From contig CAWUIO010000175.1 in assembly GCA_963922455.1 (NCBI GenBank), forward strand, positions 1-9,640: a DNA stretch of 9,640 nt, in the 5' to 3' direction. Positions 6,119 through 9,640 of this stretch are shown piece by piece. Numbering within the stretch: position 1 is the first letter of the stretch; each line of letters begins with the position of its first letter. The DNA is from CAWUIO01 sp963922455. Lineage in GTDB: Bacteria > Bacteroidota > Bacteroidia > Cytophagales > Microscillaceae. Position numbers and translations under genes: made by a program. The notes under the pieces are model-generated. The model did no database searches. It saw nothing but the letters and a program-made list of their open reading frames with translations, and was not told where the DNA came from.

Positions 6119-6200
6119 GGCTAAGGGATAAACTCCGCCCCGGCCTGCGCGGCTAATTCCTACAAGCTAGCAGCAAGGGGAGTAAGCGCGGGCAAGCCCT
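6119..6200 (-). repeat. Dispersed GC-rich repeat, copy C (internally deleted)
   Basis: On the minus strand: left arm AGGGCTTGCCCGCGCT (6200-6185), a spacer of again 33 nt (6184-6152), right arm start CGCGCAGGCCGGGG (6151-6138), then directly the end block ATCCCTTAGCC (6129-6119). About 48 nt of the distal half seen in copies A and B are missing. It begins 13 bases past the acylase stop codon, so its self-complementary left arm (GGGCTTGCCC) may also form the 3' end of that mRNA. Confidence 0.6.
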
Positions 6201-6213
6201 ATAAACCCTCGGC

Positions 6214-8583
6214 CTACTCCAAAACTAGCTCATGTTGGGCGTGTTCAATAATTTTTTCTTGGGAAAACCAGTAGGGAATCCACACGTTGGTTTTCCAGGC
6301 TTCCAATTGGGATTTGTAATAGGGGTGAAAAATCCGGGCGGCACTCCCCCCCGAGACCACGCCCATGCATTTTTCGGGATCTGCCATATCGGCCACTAGG
6401 CGAAAGGAGCTAAACCAGCTCGTCTCAAAGGCGTGGTCTTTGGTTTTGGCATAGCCCCCTCGGTTGAGGGTTTGGGTAGAGCCTTGCTTGGGGAGTAATT
6501 CGGCTCCCAAGAAGCCACTGCCAAATCCTTTTTGACGGATGGGGCTGTAAAAGTAGACGGTATGTAGCTTGCCCCAGGTCCAGTCTTGCGGGGAATTGCC
6601 TAGCTTTTCGCGCAATATTTTTTTTGTATTAAGCCCCGCTTGGATGATCAAATCGGGTAGCGTTTCGGTTTGGGGCGTCGTGTTGTTGTCAATAAAGGGG
6701 TGATTGCTAAGCATGAGACTGTCTAGCCTTTGACTCCAGTAGTAAAGATTGTCCCAATACATGTCTTCCAGGCCATCGGGTAGCTCATCATCAAGAAGGA
6801 GGTATAGGAGTTCGTTGTAAAGCACATGGTAGATGGAGGCCCCCACTTCTTGGATGTCGTCGGTATGATTCCAGTTTTTTAAGATTTCGGCGATATCTTG
6901 GGTTTGTTCCTCTTTTTCTAGGGCGGCGACCAAGATGGGGTTAAACTTTTCGGCTTGCATGTTTTTAACATCCAAGATGAGGTCCCATAAGTCCTGGGCG
7001 GCAAACTTTTTATTGGTGTTAAAGACTTCGTGTAATCTTTGGTAGCGGTAATGGGGGGAAAAATGCCCAGAATAGTAATAGGGATAGTCATCGGGCCGGG
7101 TATCGTGGTTGGCCGTGCCTACCCAGGCCCGCTGGGGATTGATCATATGGGGCAGCTCATTTTTGGGGATAAAGCCCGTCCATGTATCGGCTTGATTGCC
7201 CTTTTGCGGGGTTTTACCTGCGTGATGGCGGCGGATGGGGACCAAACCTGTAGACTGATGGGCGATATTCCCCTCCACATCGGCAAAGACATAATTGAAA
7301 AACATATTGTCCATCCCGGCAATGGCTTCTCGGAAGGAGGATACGTTTTGGGCTTCCAGCATCCGGTCAAAGCCGATGGTTTTACTTTGGCTAGAAGCGA
7401 GGGACCATCTAAAACTCACTACATCGTCGGTCATAATTTGGAAGACGGGAAAATCGGAGACAACTGGCCCCCGCGGGGTAGAGCGGATGCTTAGCTCCAC
7501 CTGCCCGCTGTCTTTTACCTGGATGACTTCTTTACGAATTTGGAAGGCCTGCTTTTTTCCTTCTTGCCAATAGGAATCTCCCTCGGTTGCCTCGATAAAC
7601 AAATCCTGGCTATCGCCATAGGCATTGGTGACCCCAAAGGAGACAAACTCATTACGCCCGCACAATAGGCCAGGGATGCCGGGAGTGGCAATGCCCACGG
7701 CTTTAAACTCAGGACAAATCAAGCCCACCGGGTAAAAAGTACCAGGAAGCACCCGCGCATCTACGTGGGGGTCATTGGCTAGAATGGGTTTGCCCGACTG
7801 GGATTTTTCCCCGGATATTGCCCAGTTATTGGAGCCTAGTTTGGGGTAGGGGAATAGGGGAGAGGGAAGTTGCACCTGGGGAGTAAAGGCAATCTCAGAA
7901 GGATCTGGGCCCTCGCTGGTATCGGCATCGGCATCCAAGTTTAGGGGTTTCGTTCGGTCTAGGTTGATGTTGAGCGGCAAGAGCTCCGGGGCCTCTTTCA
8001 TGCTGGCGGCCAGGTTGAGGCTTAAAATTTCATCTTCCAAATTTTGGCTGTGAAATAAGCCAATGAAATGGGTAACCGAAACAATGTCTAAGGGCTTCAA
8101 GGGCTTGGGGCTTATGCCCAGGAGACGCAACTCCACGGGAAACTCGTTCTGGGCTACCTTTAAATATTCATTAAAGCCTTCGCAATACCAAGTTAAAACC
8201 TCTTTGGTTTTCTCGCTTAAGTACTTAAAACTCCTTTGAGCATTTCCGTTCAGATCAATCACGCGCATTTTGATATCCGATTCCAACATGGCCGTTCCTA
8301 CCAATGCTGCCGCCTCCCCTCGGATTAAAGCGCGGTAAAATTCAATCTGAAAAAGACGGTCTTGGGCCGTCACAAATCCTTGGCCCCGGTATACATCGGC
8401 CTTGTTTTCGGCTAGTACATACGCAATGCCGTGCTCATCGCGGATGATTTTAATGGGCTTTTCGTTGACCGAGAGGGTAAAACTTCCGTCTCGTTTGAAG
8501 TTGTTTATATTTTTTATCCAAAAAAAACCAATAGCCGATGCCAGCAAAAGGATGGACAGAATAATTAAGGCAATTTTCTTCAT
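6214..8583 (-). CDS. Penicillin acylase family Ntn-hydrolase
   Basis: This is a 789-residue precursor of the penicillin amidase family, whose members cut amide bonds of beta-lactams, acyl-homoserine lactones or other acylated amines after self-cleavage into two chains. The start at 8583 gives MKKIALII and one hydrophobic helix (4-23), so export or anchoring in the periplasm; an upstream in-frame ATG at 8646 would add 21 residues without a signal and is rejected. The alpha part has IKIIRDEHGIAYVLAEN (45-60) and GFVTAQDRLFQIEFYRALIRGE (69-90). An acidic linker (about 216-230) precedes KLG/SNNWAISG, with Ser251 as the new N-terminal nucleophile. Beta-chain marks are NDPH (His273 at beta position 23, where penicillin G acylase has Gln), GLLCGRNEF, GVTN and GTANH with Asn492 as oxyanion residue (beta 242). 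His at beta 23 is the state seen in cephalosporin and AHL acylases. The substrate is not predictable from this. Confidence 0.95.
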   Translation of the reverse strand: MKKIALIILSILLLASAIGFFWIKNINNFKRDGSFTLSVNEKPIKIIRDEHGIAYVLAENKADVYRGQGFVTAQDRLFQIEFYRALIRGEAAALVGTAMLESDIKMRVIDLNGNAQRSFKYLSEKTKEVLTWYCEGFNEYLKVAQNEFPVELRLLGISPKPLKPLDIVSVTHFIGLFHSQNLEDEILSLNLAASMKEAPELLPLNINLDRTKPLNLDADADTSEGPDPSEIAFTPQVQLPSPLFPYPKLGSNNWAISGEKSQSGKPILANDPHVDARVLPGTFYPVGLICPEFKAVGIATPGIPGLLCGRNEFVSFGVTNAYGDSQDLFIEATEGDSYWQEGKKQAFQIRKEVIQVKDSGQVELSIRSTPRGPVVSDFPVFQIMTDDVVSFRWSLASSQSKTIGFDRMLEAQNVSSFREAIAGMDNMFFNYVFADVEGNIAHQSTGLVPIRRHHAGKTPQKGNQADTWTGFIPKNELPHMINPQRAWVGTANHDTRPDDYPYYYSGHFSPHYRYQRLHEVFNTNKKFAAQDLWDLILDVKNMQAEKFNPILVAALEKEEQTQDIAEILKNWNHTDDIQEVGASIYHVLYNELLYLLLDDELPDGLEDMYWDNLYYWSQRLDSLMLSNHPFIDNNTTPQTETLPDLIIQAGLNTKKILREKLGNSPQDWTWGKLHTVYFYSPIRQKGFGSGFLGAELLPKQGSTQTLNRGGYAKTKDHAFETSWFSSFRLVADMADPEKCMGVVSGGSAARIFHPYYKSQLEAWKTNVWIPYWFSQEKIIEHAQHELVLE

Positions 8584-8721
8584 GAGAGGAAAGAATGTAT
8601 GTTGATAGTAAAGCTGGGCATAAGTTAAATTATATATGCAAATCATCCAAAGGGATAAAGTTTTGGGTAGACCTGTGATTTCAGAAACACTTACCTAAGC
8701 CCTCTTGCCCCCATCTTTTAG

Positions 8722-8752
8722 AAAATTATTTAGAATTTATCTAAATAATTTT
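8722..8752. promoter_or_regulatory. Perfect 13-bp dyad, operator-like
   Basis: AAAATTATTTAGA (8722-8734) and TCTAAATAATTTT (8740-8752) are exact inverted repeats separated by 5 nt. The dyad lies in the 204-base divergent gap, 35 bases before the + start at 8788 and about 140 bases before the acylase start on the minus strand. Position and symmetry fit a regulator binding site for the + operon. A T-run (8749-8753) makes a weak A/T-rich terminator the alternative. A TAnnTTT-like TATGTTTA follows at 8767-8774. Confidence 0.45.
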
Positions 8753-8787
8753 TAAAATCCTGCGTCTATGTTTAATTTCAAGCCCTC

Positions 8788-9225
8788 ATGGAACACCCAA
8801 GAAATCAAATAACATCCCGGGCTTTACGGAGGGTCATCCTAGCGGCATTATTGTTTATGATGGTCGGTACGAGCCTGGAATTATATCTTCTGGATCACTA
8901 TGAAGATACCTTGCAACTCATTCCCATCCTTTGCCTGGGCACCTCGCTCTTGGTATTCCTACTGCTCTTTTTTTGGAAAACCCCCTTACTTATGGGCCTT
9001 TTTAAGGTATTGATGGGCATCACGGCCCTCAGTGGGGTGTATGGTTCGTATTTGCATTTGCAAGCCAATTTTGAGTTTGAGCAGGAAATGAAGCCTACGG
9101 CCCAGGCTTGGGATGTGTTTATAGAAAGTTTGTCGGGCGCTTTGCCGAGCCTAGCGCCCAACAGCTTGATTGTCTTAGCATTAATTGGTTACTCATATTT
9201 AATTCTCTTAAAACAAAAACAATGA
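8788..9225 (+). CDS. Four-helix integral membrane protein, unknown function
   Basis: I do not recognise a named family. The 145-residue chain has a short charged N-terminus (MEHPRNQITSRALRR), then four hydrophobic helices at about 15-36, 43-62, 66-86 and 122-141. The longest loop (about 89-120) is polar and carries EFEQEMKPTAQAWDVFIESL, placing it on one side of the membrane. The end is basic (LLKQKQ). The stop codon overlaps the start of the next gene by the ATGA arrangement (9222-9225), so the two are translated from one mRNA and probably work together. The perfect dyad at 8722-8752 lies directly upstream. The second ATG candidates lie inside the first helix, so the ATG at 8788 is right. 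Confidence 0.8.
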   Translation: MEHPRNQITSRALRRVILAALLFMMVGTSLELYLLDHYEDTLQLIPILCLGTSLLVFLLLFFWKTPLLMGLFKVLMGITALSGVYGSYLHLQANFEFEQEMKPTAQAWDVFIESLSGALPSLAPNSLIVLALIGYSYLILLKQKQ

Positions 9226-9640
9226 TAAAAATCACACAATGGGCACTTGCATTCACTCTATTTAGTGTACTCGTGTTTGCGTGTCAAACTCCTCAAGAGG
9301 AGACCGAAACTGAAGAAACAAATACCGAAGAAGCCGAAGTAAACGCCGATGAGACGGCCGTAGAAGAATCAGAAACTGTTGAAACGGGTGCCGTATTAAA
9401 CGCAAATTTGGCCACCGAAGAAGATTTAAAGGGTATTGGGCTCTCAGATGAAATGGTGGCCCAGATTATGGAAAAGAGACCTTTTATCCAAATGAATGAT
9501 CTGGATGCGCTTATGGGGGGCGAAGAAAACAAAGAAGAATTGTACAAAAAAGTATTTGTACCCTTTAATCTAAACACCACCGCCGAAGCCGATTTTAAAA
9601 TGATCCCAGGCGTAGGCGACCGCATGGCCCACGAGTTTGA
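9222..9640 (+). CDS. Helix-hairpin-helix lipoprotein (3' end outside the window)
   Basis: The first 139 codons are present. A lipoprotein signal (MIKITQWALAFTLFSVLVFAC, hydrophobic residues 8-20, lipidated Cys21) is followed by a Glu/Thr-rich linker (about 24-56) with 15 or so acidic residues. In Bacteroidota, acidic residues soon after the Cys often direct lipoproteins to the cell surface, so that location is inferred. Then come two ComEA-like helix-hairpin-helix units: LNANLATEEDLKGIGLSDEM with AQIMEKRPFIQMNDL (59-94), and LNTTAEADFKMIPGVGDRMA (117-136) cut by the window end. In the first unit the hairpin is GIGLS rather than the usual GIGxxxA. Such domains bind DNA in competence proteins, but Bacteroidota also use them in envelope proteins of unknown role. 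It overlaps the preceding membrane-protein gene by four bases. Confidence 0.85.
   Translation, partial: MIKITQWALAFTLFSVLVFACQTPQEETETEETNTEEAEVNADETAVEESETVETGAVLNANLATEEDLKGIGLSDEMVAQIMEKRPFIQMNDLDALMGGEENKEELYKKVFVPFNLNTTAEADFKMIPGVGDRMAHEF

Noticed and set aside
7039..7494. 151-residue + strand frame inside the acylase gene
   Set aside because: It is antisense to conserved beta-chain sequence of the acylase, including GTANH and the downstream region, and has no recognisable domain.
9293..9625. 110-residue minus-strand frame, Ser/Val-rich
   Set aside because: It is the complement of the Glu/Thr-rich linker and helix-hairpin-helix part of the lipoprotein gene; the low-complexity serine runs come from GAA/ACT-rich codons.

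Overview
The window looks like chromosomal DNA of a Bacteroidota species, most likely a marine or environmental member of Cytophagia or Saprospiria. The class is inference. The supports are: genes without purine-rich ribosome sites, lipoproteins with acidic residues after the lipidated cysteine, a possible TTG/TAnnTTTG-type promoter, and protein families common in that phylum (DUF4345, SM-20-like oxygenase, helix-hairpin-helix lipoprotein). No phage, plasmid, CRISPR or rRNA/tRNA signature was seen.

Layout. 1-387: a small hypothetical gene on +. 388-742 holds no gene: a 35-bp GC-rich hairpin (449-483), then two stem-loops facing the msrB 3' end; nothing was recognised in 484-625. 743-1285 (-): msrB, a lipoprotein methionine sulfoxide reductase. 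1286-1807 holds a possible msrB promoter, a TATCGGGAT-type inverted repeat, one copy of a dispersed GC-rich repeat (copy A, 1577-1706) and a weak hairpin. 1808-3145 (-): a membrane-anchored acyltransferase-like protein with an HHxxxD motif. 3146-3383 holds a degenerate repeat copy (D). 3384-4652 is a gene graveyard: a 2OG-Fe(II) oxygenase broken by a frameshifting deletion (+), the first codons of a SET-domain gene (+), and a multiply frameshifted unrecognised gene (-). 4672-5068 carries repeat copy B and a second copy of the stem-loop found behind msrB; 4839-4996 shows nothing convincing. 5069-5425 (-): a SnoaL/NTF2-like protein. 5426-5634: a noncoding stretch rich in inverted repeats. 5635-6039 (-): a DUF4345 membrane protein. 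6119-6200: repeat copy C. 6214-8583 (-): a penicillin-acylase-family hydrolase. 8722-8752: a perfect 13-bp dyad in the divergent intergenic region. 8788-9225 and 9222-9640 (+): a four-helix membrane protein translationally coupled to a helix-hairpin-helix lipoprotein that runs off the window.

Most intact genes act in the envelope: lipoprotein MsrB, anchored acyltransferase, periplasmic acylase, DUF4345, the 4-TM protein and the lipoprotein. They do not form one obvious pathway. I found no complete new enzymatic system. The most notable unexplained signal is noncoding: a dispersed repeat of about 130 nt present four times in under 5 kb, three copies keeping exactly 33 nt between two GC-rich arms. 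A two-copy stem-loop with a compensatory base-pair change is the second. Both sit between genes, next to the decayed genes, and suggest a genome colonised by small noncoding repeat elements.
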